Counted from the first letter of the stretch, positions 23,435-35,634 are shown. The stretch is 64,000 bases of DNA from Sambucus nigra (GCA_949130495.1 OX422221.1:476861159-476925158), one strand, 5' to 3'. Numbers and translations are program-made. Notes: generated by a model from the sequence alone, not told the origin.

Positions 23435-23589
23435 CAGAGAAGTTATCTCTTCCTCTTCTTCTTCTTAACCTCAACGGAGACTCTGGTGGTGAACCAGGCC
23501 TCACCCCTTGCATGGAGTTGTTTCACCATTGAAAAATATCCTTTAAGGTATTAAGATCATATACTACACTAGCTCATCGGTGTTAACAC

Positions 23590-25361
23590 ATGGCACCGAA
23601 ATTACCACCACCTCTTCCACCGCCTGGGGCGAGAGGACCTAGTTCCAGCCAGGTGCCACCTCAATCCGAAATAGAGGAGGTGGCCGCAGCCTTGAGGTCT
23701 TTGGCTACAATGCAATAAGCAATGAAGGAGCAATTTGCTTAGCTCAATCAAAATATGATGAGGCCACCTGGAGTCTCACCAGAGATGATTACTCCGAAGG
23801 CTGTCCAGGCCCATCCTAAAGCCAGAGGACCACCCCAGGCACCGCGCAAGGACCACCCTACACCCCAGCGGAGGAGGGACGTTGCTGACCCTAGGCGTTT
23901 ACGCTTAGGGAGGCAAGGAAACCCTTGCCTTGAGGATAGGTATGATGATTTAGAGGCCGAAGACGTTCCAGAAGATTGTTAGGAGCCATATGAGATTTCG
24001 AATAACACAGTTCGTCCTATCCAGCAGAGAGGAGGCTATAAAGGCAGAAAAGGTGAAAAAGGCCAATAAAGAGGATCAACTTTTGATCGATTGAGTAGAG
24101 GGTCGGTATTTGAAAGGCTATGCCCAATAAATGACCTAAGACAGAGGTTGTCAAGATCGAGAAGTGTTGCCGGCTCACAAAGGGAAGAGGGGAAACGTCG
24201 GCCTCATCAAGGTCGACCCCATGCAGGCCGAGGAAGAGACCAGGAAGAGGTCAACAGCTGACATTGTGCTGCAGTTGGGAAACCCTCAGTCCACCCCTTA
24301 GATGTGGCTGGGGACAACCTCGGCCAGGCCGACATTTCAAGGCCATAGAACGACTCCATCCAACATCTTGAAGAAAAGATAGGAGACCTCATCAAAAGTC
24401 GACCCATTGCAAAGAGGTTTCTCATAGGGCTCCCCATTCGTGGCCAGGATAGTGAGTTTTTCAACCCCTGCTAAGTTCAAACCGCCCACGGTGTCTCCCA
24501 AGTATGACAGTAGAACCACATGGAGATGTACTAGTCAGTGATGAATATTTATTCAATACCAAATGAGATGAAGTGTCGTTCCTTCTTCGGGACTTTGATG
24601 GAAGCAGCACACTTCTGGTTTACTTCTCTTCCAAAAAATTCAATTGAGAACTTTAAGGGCTTGGCTGAACGATTCATTCACAATTTTTGTTTTGGGGTAA
24701 GACCTCAAAAGAAAACCACCCATCTATTGTATATCAAGCAAGGTAAGAATGAGAGCCTAAGAGACTACATTGCCAGGTTCAATAAAGAAAAACTTGAGGG
24801 GGAAGATTACGAAGAGAATATAGCTATGATCGCCCTCATAGGAGGACTTCAGAAAGGAAAGTTATTATGGAAACTCATGAAAGACCCTCCCAGGTCCATG
24901 GCAGAGCTACTGGCAACTGCAGGTAAGGTCATGAACGCTGAAGAGGCTATGGCCGCAAAGTATGAAGATGAGAACGGCGGTAGTAGCGGGAAGTTCCAAA
25001 GAAAGAAGGACGGAAAGAAGAGATCAGCTGACAACAAGTTTGTACACTATACCCCTCTAACGTTGATCTGCAAACATATCCTCAATGAGATCAATAATGA
25101 CAGATCTCTAAGATGGTCGGAGAAACTGAAGGCTCCTTCGCATAAGAGGAACAAGAACTTGTGGTGCGAGTTCTACCAAGATGATGGCCATGTTACAGAC
25201 AAGTACTTCGCCTTGAAGGATGAGATCGAGAAGATGTTGAAGTCGAGAAAGTTGAGGAAATATGTTAATGGCAAGGCTCCCAAAAGGGGAAAGGATGACC
25301 CCCAAAAGAAGAGAAATGACAGATGTCGTGACGACACCCCAGCAAGAAGAAAAAGATGACT
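23590..25361 (+). pseudogene. Gag of Tat copy A (Retrotrans_gag), broken
   Basis: Start chosen at the ATG at 23590 (MAPKLPPPLPPPGARG), matching the same start in copy B at 41435. The N-terminal 300 codons are low-complexity and interrupted by stops near 23718, 23739 and 23980. The capsid core is open from 24538 to 25359: FFGTLMEAAHFWFTSLPKNS, then FVRPQKK-like and LRDYIARFNKE motifs typical of the Retrotrans_gag family. A zinc finger starts at 25165 (CEFYQDDGHVTDKYF). Its second and last ligands are Tyr here, where copy B has His and Cys, so it is damaged. Gag would form the particle that packages element RNA. Confidence 0.88.
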
Positions 25362-26392
25362 CTAATGGTGATGATGAAGATGATCCAGACCTCCCACCAA
25401 AATATGACAACACCCCAGTAAAGAGGGTTGGTATGATCTCCTTTGGTGTTAAAACCATATGCGGAGTACTTACAGGGGGTGGTTCTGAAGTGGATAACCG
25501 AAAAGCTCATGTGGTAGAGGCCAAGTCAGTGGCCAGACTTGAAGTGATAAATTTGACGTCTTTCGAGATAATGCAGAAGAGAAAGAAGGTCGACATGGAC
25601 ACTCTTATAGTTGGGTTCTATCGACTCGACTTTAAGGGAATCCTAGCTCCACATGATGACCCTTTGGTAATCACAATAAGAGTTCATGGATATGAGGTAC
25701 AGAGAATTCTTGTAGATGGAGGAAGTTCAACATATGTGATGTTTTGGCCCTACTTCAAGAGCCTTAGCCTTAGCAGAACTAGGATGGTACCCTATCATCC
25801 TCCGTTAAAAAGGTCCATCCTTTGGGAATGTATGAGATGGACGTACGAATGGGCGATGAGTGGCCTAAGAGGTTAACTCGAAAGATCAATTTTTTCATTA
25901 TGGACAAAAAAGTCTTCTCGACTTATAACCTCATCATAGGAATATTATACCTTAAGGAGTTTAAGGTCGTGTTGTTGACGGTCCACCAGATGCAAAAATT
26001 CTCGACCCCCTATGGGGTAGGGAAAGTGAAGGGTGATCAGACCATAGCACGAGAATGCTACTTCAACTCGGCTGAAGAGAGAGAGGCCTATAAGAGAGCA
26101 ACTACCACTTATAACATTGATACACTTGAACCTAGAGATGAAACAAATTTGAAGAAAGGAGAGGCCGCAGAAGAGGTAAAATCCATGATCCTCAATGAGG
26201 ACGAACCTGAAAAAACCGTCCAGGTCGATAAAGCCTTAAAAGCGGAGATCAAGGAAGAGCTGATAAACTTCTTGAGGAAGAGGCAGAGTGTCTTCCCTTG
26301 GAGCCACGCAGATATGCATGGCATCGACCCTGAGGTTATATGCCATAAACTCAACGTGACCAAGGATGCTAGGCCAATCAAACAAATATGAA
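25362..26392 (+). pseudogene. Aspartic protease region of Tat copy A, broken
   Basis: The frame shifts relative to gag and is open from 25262 to 25876. The active site is ILVDGGSS with the catalytic Asp at 25715-25717; in this lineage it is usually DNGSS. The upstream LAPHDDPLVITIRV is the conserved approach to the active site. A frameshift near 25830 moves the rest to the frame open at 25822-26391, which carries the protease C-terminus and the linker to RT (INFFIMDKKVFSTYNLIIG, then an acidic linker and HADMHGIDP just before RT). In copy B gag and protease share one frame, so the shift here is damage rather than programmed. Confidence 0.82.
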
Positions 26393-28200
26393 GAGTTTAC
26401 TTTAGGGATAAGTACGACATCATCCGAGAAGAAGCCAGAAAGTTAGAAGAGGCCGAGTTTATCAGGAAGTCATATATCTGAAGTGGCTACCGAACGCAGT
26501 TATTGTGCCCATAGCCAACGAAAAATGGAGAATGTGCGTAGATTTTACTGACCTGAACAAGTCTTGCCCAAAAGACAGCTATCCCTTACCTCAGATAGAT
26601 CAGATGGTAGATGCCACTGCAGGGCATGAGCTCATGAGCTTCATGGACGCGTATTCAAGCTACAATCAGATCTTCATAGATGCTGAAGACTCAGAGAAGA
26701 CAACCTTCATTACTGACAAAGGGATATATTGCTACAAGGTGATGCCCTACAGTCTGAAAAATGCAGGGCAACGTATCAACCTCTTATGAATAAGATGTTT
26801 GAAGACCAAATAGGCAATACTATGGAGGTGTATGTAGACGATATGTTGACGAAGAGCTTAAAGGCCTGCACGCATGTGGCAGACCTAGAAAAGACCTTCG
26901 ATACCATGGTCTTGTACAGAATGAAACTCAATCCTGCGAAGTGTGTCTTCGGGGTAGGAGCAGGGAAATTTCTCGGATTCATTGTCAATGAGAGGGGAAT
27001 AGAGGTGAACCCTGCGAAAATCAAGGCTTTGCTCGATATGAAGACACCAATGAGTATCAAGGAAGTTCAAAGGCTCACTAGAAGGGTAGCTGCACTAAAC
27101 AGATTTATTTCTAGAGAGACGGACAAGTGTCTTTCATTCTTTAAGGTGCTTAGAAAGGCCTTTGAATGGGACAAAGAGTGTGATAAGGCTTTTAACCAAC
27201 TCAAGTCCTACCTTGGATCCCCTTTACTCTTATCTCGACCCATAGTAGGAGAGAAGTTATATGTTTATCTAGCAGTCGATGAATCAGCTATAAGTGCAGC
27301 CATGGTACGGGAAGATGTTGGGATCCAAAGGCATGCATACTTTAATAGCCCTTAAAGGGTCTGAACAGAATTATCCTCGGATGGAAAAGCTAGCCTACGC
27401 CCTGATACATGCTTCCAAGAATATAAAGCCCTACTTTCAAGCCCATTCCATGGTCATCCTCACTGACTCCTCACTAAGATAGGTCCTCCACAAACCTGAG
27501 AAGTCGGGTAGATTGATGACATGGGCCATTGAGTTGGGAGAGTATGACCTTACTTATCAGCCCAGGGTGGCTATCAAAGGGCAAGCACTTGTATTTTTGT
27601 TGCTAAGTTCACATGGGAAGAGGCCGAGGTTGAGAATAACCTAGAGACTGCAGAGGGGTCAAACAAAAACATCTTTTGAGATCCGGAAGAGGTTGTACCC
27701 AAGAGAAATAGAAACGGAATAACCGAGAATGAGTAAGACTTATACCTCTTCAAGAAAGGAATCATGTCAGAAGGGGGCTTCTCATCAGATAAAGACATCT
27801 GGAACCTCTTTGTTGATGGGTCTTCTTATGACAGTGGGAGTGGTGCCGGGCTAATACATTCATCTCCGGATAGTACCAATGTTAAATACGCCTTGAGGTT
27901 TAACTTCAAGGCATTAAAAAACGAGTCAGAATATGAGTCCATGATAGCAGGTCTCTCATTGGCAAAGACCCTGGGAGTAAGATGACTCCTACTTCATAGT
28001 GACTCAAGGTTAATTGTTAATCAAGTATTGGGGGTTTATGAGGCCAAGGATGAAAGGATGGATAAATACCTAATGAGGGTGAGATTGATATTAGAAGGTT
28101 TGGATAGGTAAAGATGAAGAGAGTACCTCGATAAAAATAACATCCATGCAGATGCATTAGAAAGGCTAGCTTCGGCAACAAGGACAGACATCAGAAGGAT
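26393..28200 (+). pseudogene. RT, RNase H and archaeal-type RNase H of Tat copy A, broken
   Basis: RT begins near 26400. CVDFTDLNKSCPKDSYPLPQ lies around 26540-26600, and the catalytic box YVDD is intact at 26831-26842 in EVYVDDMLTKSL. The RNase H following RT runs to about 27570 (VYLAVDESAISAAMV; HASKNIKPYF; VILTDSSLRxVLH with a stop at 27481). A second, archaeal-type RNase H starts near 27790 (LFVDGSSYDSGSGAGLI, then KNESEYESMIAGLSLAKTLG), the hallmark of the Tat lineage. There are frame changes at about 26730, 27350 and 27600. Together these would copy element RNA into DNA and remove RNA from the hybrid. Confidence 0.88.
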
Positions 28201-28429
28201 TGTTCCGGTCGAGATCCTGCCTAAGGCGACCACTGAAGAAGAAGAGGTTAATAACCTTTGCTTAAATCTGAACCTAAGGGACTTATGGATGGACCCCCTT
28301 ATCATATACATCAGAAAGGGAGAGCTGTCAGAATCAAAGCTGGAGAGGAGGAAACTAAGGTACATAGCTGCAAAATTCTCCATAATAGGAGACGTCCTAT
28401 ATCAGAAGGGATTTTTATTAACTCTCCTC

Positions 28430-29505
28430 AGATATTTTCACCCCATAGAAGTTACCCGCATTCTATAGGAGGTACACGAGGGTTATTGCTCCAGTCATAT
28501 AGGAGGAAGAACTTTAGCCAAGAGGACTATTATGCAAGGATACTGGTGGCCAACCTTGGCCAAAGATGCTGCAGCTTATGTAAAGAGGTAGGACAAATGT
28601 CAGAGATTCTCTTCTTTTCCCCATCAACCTTATCAGCCTATGATGTCAATCAGTTCACCTTGGCCCTTCGCAGTATGGGGAATTGATTTGGTGGGTCCCC
28701 TGCCAAGGGCTGCAAATAATTACCCATTTCTGATAGTTGCCATTGATTACTTCTCCAAGTGGGTAGAGGCAGAGCTGATGATAACGATTACAGAGCAGAA
28801 GAACTTCCAATTTATTTGGAAGAACATTATATGCAGACATGGCCTCCCAAAGACCCTCATCTCTAACAATGGAACCCAGTTCAAGAATTCTTCCTTAGAG
28901 AAATATTATGAAAGAGTTGGGATAAAGCAGTTTTTCTCTTCTCCTGGCCGACCTCAAGGAAATGGTCAGATCGAAGTCACAAATAGAAAAATCCTCGACG
29001 AAATCAAGAAGAGGTTAGAAGAAGCTAAGGGAAGAGGGACTGAAGAGGTTTATGTTGTGCTATGGGCCTACAAAACAACGGCTAGGACACCGACGGGAGA
29101 ACCCCATTTATGTTAGCACATGGCTGAGAGGCCGTCATACCAACAAAAGTAGGACTCCCTACTCATAGGGTTCAGACGTATGACCCTGAGAAGAATGGGG
29201 AGGAGAGAAGACTCGACCTATATTTGATTGAAGAGAGAAGGGAAGACGCAGAAATCAGGCAAGCATCTTACTAGCAGAGAACAACCAAGTTCTACAATTA
29301 AAGGGTAAAATCAAGACCCATAGCCGTGGGAGACCTAGTACTAAAGAAGACGTTGCTAAAGGAAAATAAGCTTCATTCAAATTGGCATGGTCCTTACAAA
29401 GTGATTGAGGAGGTTGTACCCGGGACCTACAGTCTAGAAAACCTCGAAGGAGAACCTTTCTTTAATCCTTGGAATGTTGATTATCTAAAAAAGTATTACA
29501 TATGA
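28430..29505 (+). pseudogene. Integrase of Tat copy A, second catalytic Asp changed to Asn
   Basis: The zinc-binding HHCC region lies at about 28440-28610 (HEGYCSSHIGGR, QGYWWP, DKCQRF), with stops inside. The catalytic core is open from 28640: first Asp at 28685 (WGIDLVGPLPRA), second position Asn at 28865 (ISNNGTQF instead of SDNGTQF), Glu at 28973 (NGQIEVTNR). The C-terminal part ends with NPWNVDYLKKYYI and a stop at 29503-29505, the usual end for Tat integrases. Copy B has Asp at the second position, so the Asn is a lesion of this copy. Confidence 0.87.
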
Positions 29506-29611
29506 TGTTTCAAGGGCTTTCATGTAAATGTATCATCTTATGAAGAGATTATTAATGAGAAGATTAGTTCCCGTGTTAATTCTTGGTTCATTATTCTCTA
29601 GTGTTAGAATT

Positions 29612-30362
29612 TATGGGGATAACATCTTAGTTGATGACCTCAGACCTTATAACATCATAATTTGGTGACAAGGTCTGAGGTAAAACATCATGCTTAGATG
29701 ACCTCAGACCTTGAATATCATTAATTTGGTGAATATTTTATGAGGGTAACATCTTAGTTGATGACCTCAGACCTTATAACATCATATTTTCGTGACAAGG
29801 TCTAAGGTCAGACATCATGCTTGGATGACCTCTGCCCTTGAACATCATTAATTTGGTGAATATTTTATAGGGGTAACATCTTAGTTGATGACCTTAGACC
29901 TTATAACATCATAATTTGGTGACAAGGTCCGAGGTCAGGCATCATGCTTGGATAACCACAGACCTTGAACATCATTAATTTGGTGAATATTTTATGGGGT
30001 TAACATCTTAGTTGATTACCTCAGACCTTATAACATCATAATTTGGTGACAAGTTTTAAGGTCATACATTATACTTGGATGACCTCAGACCTTGAACATC
30101 ATTAATTTGGTGAATATTTTATGGGGGTAACATCTTAGTTGATGACCTCAGACCTTATAACATCATAATTTGGTGACAAGGTCTGAGGTCAGACATCATG
30201 CTTGGATGACCTCAGACCTTGAACATCATTAATTTGGTGAATATTTTATGGGGGTAACATCTTAGTTGATTACCTCAAACCTTATAACATCATAATTTGG
30301 TGACAAGGTGTAAGGTCAGACATCATGCTTGGATGACCTTAGACCTTAGACATAATACGGTG
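29612..30362. repeat. Tandem hairpin-repeat array of Tat copy A (~126-bp unit, 6 copies)
   Basis: Six units start at about 29618, 29743, 29869, 29996, 30122 and 30249 with GGGGTAACATCTTAG. Each unit is two related ~62-bp halves sharing GATGACCTCAGACCTT and AATTTGGTGA. Within a unit GACCTCAGACCTT and AAGGTCTGAGGTC are exact reverse complements; in the fifth unit they are at 30144-30156 and 30178-30190 with a 21-base loop. The array lies exactly between the end of the sense pol (29505) and the end of the antisense gene (30603). Confidence 0.92.
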
Positions 30363-30602
30363 AAAAATTATGTTGAGACTTCGGATTTGAACACACATTG
30401 CATGACAAAGAAAATCATTCAAAGAACATTCAATAAATAAAGAAATAAAGCCTTCTATAGAGGTTGATATAGACAGAGTTACAAGTTACAAGGTAACTGA
30501 GTTTGCAATCAAAGGTTATAGTTTGAAATGCATAATAAAAAGTTACAAAAGGCTTCATAAAATGGCCTAAGGGTCTGCACCTATGTTGTTGGTATCCTCA
30601 GC

Positions 30603-32994
30603 CTAATTCCCTTGGCCCATGTTAGCCACCTCTACCCCATCATCTTTGAGGTTGGCACCTTCAGTCTCTGTAATATCCGAGGGAATAGTCTCCGCAGGGG
30701 AAGTATCTTCCTCCTCAACTTCTTGAAGGGCCTGGGCAAATTGAGGGTTGGCAAAGCCCAGACCAATGAAGTTAGAGGTTGTCAAGCTCCCTGACTCCTT
30801 CTCCTTGGCGGCCGCCCATTTTACAATTGCCTTAATACCTCTTTCAAGGTATTCAAAGCCAAAGCTGATGAATTCATCAGAGACTTTATAGTCATCCAGG
30901 ATCCCCTCAGAAGCATCCTCAAGGGCAACTTTCACTGCAGCATCAACCTTCTGCTGAAGAACATCGTCCTTGGCCTTCAGGGCAGAGGTGTGTTCCTTTT
31001 TAAGTTCGGAGATCTCTTTCTCAAACTTCTTGACCTTATTGTCAGACCCCTCAAAGGTAGACTTCAGGCATTCTACCTCTGCGTTCAGAGAGTCCTGCAC
31101 CTTCTCGGCCTCTTGGCCTTTCTCGATGAGGGGAAACCTATTCAGAGTCCAGTTGGAAAATTGATGCATAGCAACGATGCCCTACAAATCAAGAGTCAGA
31201 TGTATAAGTTCAAATTCAAAGCAGAGGTTACACTTCAGAATAAAATTGAAATTCAAATCTTACCTGGATAGTCCTCTGAAGGCCAAACTCAACTAGTACA
31301 GGAGTATCCATAGAGCGACAAAAATGTTTGTCAGTATCGATCATAGAAGAGTCGATGGTATCTAACGCCTGCACGATGTGGCCTATCAGACTATCATTAA
31401 TGTTTAGCTACTCCAGACAAGCAGCCAGTGCATCTTCAGAGGATATGGGGATGGCCTTTTGGGCCTTACTTTTCCTCTGATCCTCAGGGGAAGTGGTTGT
31501 AGTTTTTCTCTTCCTTGTGGCGTCGGCCTTGGATGTGCCTATACCCTGCTTCGATGGGGGTGGAGGAGGTGCACTCGGGCCTCCCTTCTTTACCAACTTC
31601 GTGAGATTGGGGGCAGACATCTCCCAGATATCATCCAAAATGCCTCCAGGGCGCTCTACAAATTGAAAGGTCTGAGCTAGAAAATCGGAGACATAAAAAG
31701 TTAGAGGTTTAACTTGATGAGATAATAAAATAAGCACTTACGGGTCAGAGGACCCCCCCCCCCCAAGGCCAGTCTCAGAGAGATAGTAGGGGGTCATCAG
31801 ATGTTCAAATTTGACCAACAGACCATGCTCCCCCTGATCTTGAAGGTCTTTTATTTTTTGAAAATTATTTTGGCTTAACCCAGGGTCGGCCCTGGCAGTC
31901 ATTGACACCTTGCCCCATCTCAAGGGTATACTCGGCTCTAAGTTCGAAGAGGGAACACAGGGGCCAAACTCCCATGCCATTGAAGCAAAGAAGTATCGCG
32001 GTTTCTAATTGTGATTTGAAGTTTGGGTAACTTGTAACATCTTCTTAGTTAATTTTTGAGCTATAAAGTGGTAATAGCTCAGATGATTCCTAGAAGAGGA
32101 AGGGATGTAGCATCTGGTGAAGACCTGGATAGGAAGGTTTGAATGGTGGACTGCCTTCCATAAAACTATAGCTCCAATTATCACCCTCTAGGCATTGGGG
32201 GATAACTGGGAAGGAGCTAAGTTAATGTAGGACAGCATAGCCCTAATGATGGGATGAATGGGCAGACAAAATCCTAACTTGAACATCTGCTCATCTAAGC
32301 AGATATCACTATCTCGGTCGTCGAAAGCCCTATCTTCCCTCAGAGGTCTCCTGAGTTTTATGGAGGGACTTATTGAATACAGATGTCTAAAGGAAATAAG
32401 GTCAAGCTCACTGACAGTGTTTTCTCTCTCGGCTGCCTATAAGGTGTCAACATCGCTCTCATCCTCATCCTCATCATCCTCATCTCAGTCAACGTCGGCT
32501 GGAATGGATGAGGGGTTACCTTCAGGAAACCTCTGAGCAAACTCAGCCCCTATGGCAGCTGACAGGGAGACTGCATCAATAGGAGGAGGAAACGTTACAT
32601 TTGGTTTGACAACTTCAACATCTGGAGAAGTTCAGGATGTGCTAGACTCATTATGAGACGAGACACAGCTCGAAACCTCTATTTGATCATGGACCTAATC
32701 CTGTCGAATGGAAAAGTCCGTGGCCTCTTAAAAAGAGTCCACAGAAATAGGGTCTAAGGTGGATGACTCAAACTCAGACATGTGAGTAGTTTCAACTAGG
32801 ACCTCTACTTGGGTAACTGTATCGACAGGCTCAGGGTATATGACCTTCAGAGGGGGTGGAAAGATAAGTCTGAGGGGAAAGGCCTCATCCCTACGAGCTT
32901 CCTCTTAGGATCTCTCTATTTGCCAAATCTTTTTCAAAGTCTTCTCTCTAAGAGAGGGGAATTCTTCTAAAAGATGATAAAGAGGTCTGAGCAT
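30603..32994 (-). pseudogene. Antisense Transposase_28-like gene with two introns, Tat copy A
   Basis: Exon 1 runs 32994-31742 from an ATG in MLRPLY, exon 2 31655-31264, exon 3 31181-30603. Intron 1 (31656-31741, 86 nt) and intron 2 (31182-31263, 82 nt) have GTAAGT/GTAAGA donors and TAG acceptors. Intron 2 removal joins TIQ to GIVAMHQF in frame. The exon 1 segment FKLGFCLPIHPIIRAMLSYI, PSQLSPNA, then KPRYFFAS and WEFG resembles the 'putative gypsy type transposon' family (PF04195). Exon 2 has a basic KRK linker (nuclear-signal-like). Exon 3 is a coiled coil ending in an acidic tail. Exon 1 has several stops, a 12-G run upsets the frame at its end, and exon 2 has one stop (copy B has Gln there). 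Function unknown; the 'transposase' name is not evidence of activity. Confidence 0.78.
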
Positions 32995-33550
32995 AGGAGG
33001 ACGACCTAACACTTGGGATATTAAACCAGGAACAAACAACTTGACTCGAATTGACTATGGATTAAACTGGGTTTTTAAACAAGATTAGTCAAGAACAAAG
33101 GCAACCGAAAAATGCAAAGAAATGGTCGGAAACCCTAAAGAGCTCACCAAAAAATGAAAAAATCAGAATTAAAGGCTGAAAGGGAGTGCAGAAAAGAGAA
33201 AGAGGGTACCTTAAAGAAACCTTAGCAAAGGAGAAGACGATTGGGAGTAAGAAGACCCTTGAGAAGTCCAACTTAGCTCTGGTATAGAGATAAAGTTACA
33301 AAGAAAACCAAGAAGCGAGAAAACAAAGAAGTGAAAGAGAAAGAAAGTAAATGAGGGTTTAACCCTCAAACAGCACCACATGCATCCCAAAGTCCATCAT
33401 TGCCTTGGGAGCCCAAAGGATAGCTGACATCACACACTTACCAGACACGCTTCCCACTTCAGTCATTGACAAGTGTCAAAGGAGTATTGGCACAAAAAAG
33501 AAAGACCTCATAGTTGTACACCCCATAGTCACATGTTCCCACATGTAACT
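32995..33550 (-). promoter_or_regulatory. 5' region of the antisense gene in Tat copy A
   Basis: Between the antisense start codon and the 3' polypurine tract I see no coding sequence on either strand that I can support. A possible 5' UTR intron donor (AAGGTACCC near 33210, minus) has a counterpart in copy B (CAGGTACTA near 51823). The position of the TATTTAAA box seen in copy B reads GGTTAAAC here (about 33358), so that promoter may be lost in this copy. Confidence 0.35.
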
Positions 33551-33566
33551 AAGGGCTAGGGGTGAT
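33551..33566 (+). promoter_or_regulatory. Polypurine tract of Tat copy A
   Basis: AAGGGCTAGGGGTGAT directly precedes the LTR start at 33567. The same tract precedes the LTR of copy B at 52183. Confidence 0.75.
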
Positions 33567-34539
33567 TGATATGCCCTAAATGTACCCAACAGCTCAGAGA
33601 TATCAACCTCTTCCAGGGAGATGTCCGAGGTTAGAAAGGCCATAGATTGGCAACCAGCGGTCTCATCCTAAGCAAGGTCGGCCATGGCCGACGTTACTAG
33701 TTTCCTCATAGTCATGCAAAAGTTGAGGCCTTCACTGGTCATGGGGGCAGTTATTCATCAGGCCATCCAGAGTTGATAACCTCGGCTGGGTACAAGCCGA
33801 GGTCACAAGATCTGCACCATCATCATAACTAACCTCGATAGAGAATCAGCCGATGTCCCTAATCTGCACCTGCTTAACCTCAGCCCAAGCCGACCTTATG
33901 AATTCACTTGCCTTACCTCGTCTTCACATGTGACAAGGCCATCATGAATGGTCTCAAAATTAGGAAATAACCAGACTTCACCAACCTCGTACTCTTCCAG
34001 ACCGAGGTTGGGACCAATCACAGATAGTCGAGCCTTCATTCGCATATGTGTGGCTGGGAACATGTGTGCACAATCAGTTATAACAAATCAATCCCCTCAT
34101 GTGGGGGAATATTTCATCATCATTCTCTATATGTGACAATGACAGATGTCTTCATCAGATTGGCTAGATCAACACACACATGCTCATTGCATGCATAGGG
34201 GGTGCATTACACCCCCACACATTATATATATACTTGCCTTCTCATACATGGAAAAGGATTCGAAATTAGCAACCCTAGCTGAAACTCTGTCCAAATATAC
34301 AGTAGAGAGAGAAAGATTGAGAGATTGTATTTATGGAAATTAGAGCCCTCATACAGTTATATTTATCACACACTTGCAAAGTGGACGTAGGCCTGATTGG
34401 CTAAACCACGTATATGACTATGTTCATCTTCTTCTCCTCACCTCCTTCCATTGAATACTCTTACTCTTGTACTGCCATTGTTAACATTGAATTGAACTTA
34501 AGAACACCTTGAAGGGTGGTGATGTTTCCATCATCATCA
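33567..34539 (+). repeat. 3' LTR of Tat copy A
   Basis: Partner of 22440-23413; TGATATGCCC start, CATCATCATCA end, followed by the target duplication ATATA. Here the G-box reads CATGTG and is disrupted, while the GGGGGTG hairpin (34198-34216) and TATA box are kept. Confidence 0.93.
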
Positions 34540-34548
34540 ATATACATA

Positions 34549-35510
34549 CTAGGGTATGCCCGTGTCTGAAGGCACGACGCTAATTTTCTAAAGTATGTAA
34601 TCGCAAAACGGTAAAAAATTTCAATGTACATAATTGCAAAAACCCAAAAAAATTCATTCCCCGAGAAAACAAAGTATAATTTTTAAAAAATTGATCATAA
34701 TTTCCAAAGTCATGCGCCTGCATGAAGGCACGGTTCAAACTTTGCAAAAAATATGACACTTTCTTGCGACATGAATGGTTTACGCACACCATTCGCCAAA
34801 ATTGTTTTTTACAAACTACAAATCCATGAAACTGCGTCGACTAAGACTTAATCACATAATTTATTATATAAAACACAAAAATATGTACATGATTAAGTAT
34901 AATTCAATAAACTGTACTACTATATATTCAATTAAGTATACTTCAATAAAATATACTCGTACTACGGTACATTCAATTGCCACATATGATACAAACCGAA
35001 ATGCAAATCCAATAGAGACTCCTAATAGCTCGAAGAATCTTCATCTCTTACCAGTGTTGTATCCTTTGTCAATTGCCCCATCATGTCTAGAATTTAAGTA
35101 ATGGACTATGTGGCTCGAGTTTCAATGCTAAAAGAATTTCTGCATAAACTATTGTCAAATCATATAGTTGCAAAGAAATCCTTTTTTCAAGTAATCACCA
35201 CCCCCTTTTTGGGGGAACATCCCCAATATAACATGCGTACAGTTAAAAAAATAACTGAATGTGATGTATAAACCATTCTTGTAAATATATCGCATTATAC
35301 ACTGAATAATGCATTATTATTATTTTTTGCACAAAACAACCATTAGAATTGTTGTCACAAAACATACAAACACAAAATCCATTGTGCTTCACAACAAATT
35401 ACATACATTAACTCCAAAACCCAACAGAGAAAACACTTGGAAAAAATTCACCCAAAACAAGCAATAACTAAAAGAGTATGCAAGCCTGTAGCCGATTTCA
35501 ATCAGTTGCT
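34549..35510. other. Helitron 3' part, no gene seen
   Basis: AT-rich. Near 34709-34733 there is a second sequence like the terminal hairpin (GCCTGCATGAAGGCACGG). No coding sequence supported. Confidence 0.5.
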
Positions 35511-35634
35511 CTAAAGTTTTCTTTCTTCTATAAGATCCTGATCATGCTCAAGTGCACCTTCTCCACTCATTTTGGCTTCTTCAGAGGCTTGTGACTCACC
35601 CCCCCCCCCCCCCCCTCCGCCATGAATTGACAGT

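Larger units (their letters stand above)
22440..34539 (+). mobile_element. Tat-lineage Ty3/gypsy retrotransposon, copy A (12.1 kb)
   Basis: The ends are exact: LTRs of 974 and 973 bp starting TGATATGCCC and ending CATCATCA, and a perfect 5-bp target duplication ATATA (22435-22439 and 34540-34544). Order inside: primer site, gag, protease, RT, RNase H, archaeal-type RNase H, integrase, hairpin-repeat array (29612-30362), an opposite-strand intron-bearing gene (30603-32994), polypurine tract. The archaeal-type RNase H and the non-canonical gag zinc finger mark the Tat lineage. The LTRs differ at about one base in ten over the first 260 bases, so the copy is old. All genes are broken. Confidence 0.93.

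Noticed and set aside
25108..25510. Long minus-strand frames opposite Tat gag/protease
   Set aside because: Shadows of the plus-strand gag-pol; no introns, motifs or equivalents in copy B.
29612..30362. CRISPR-like array
   Set aside because: Units are contiguous tandem repeats without variable spacers, in plant DNA inside a retrotransposon.
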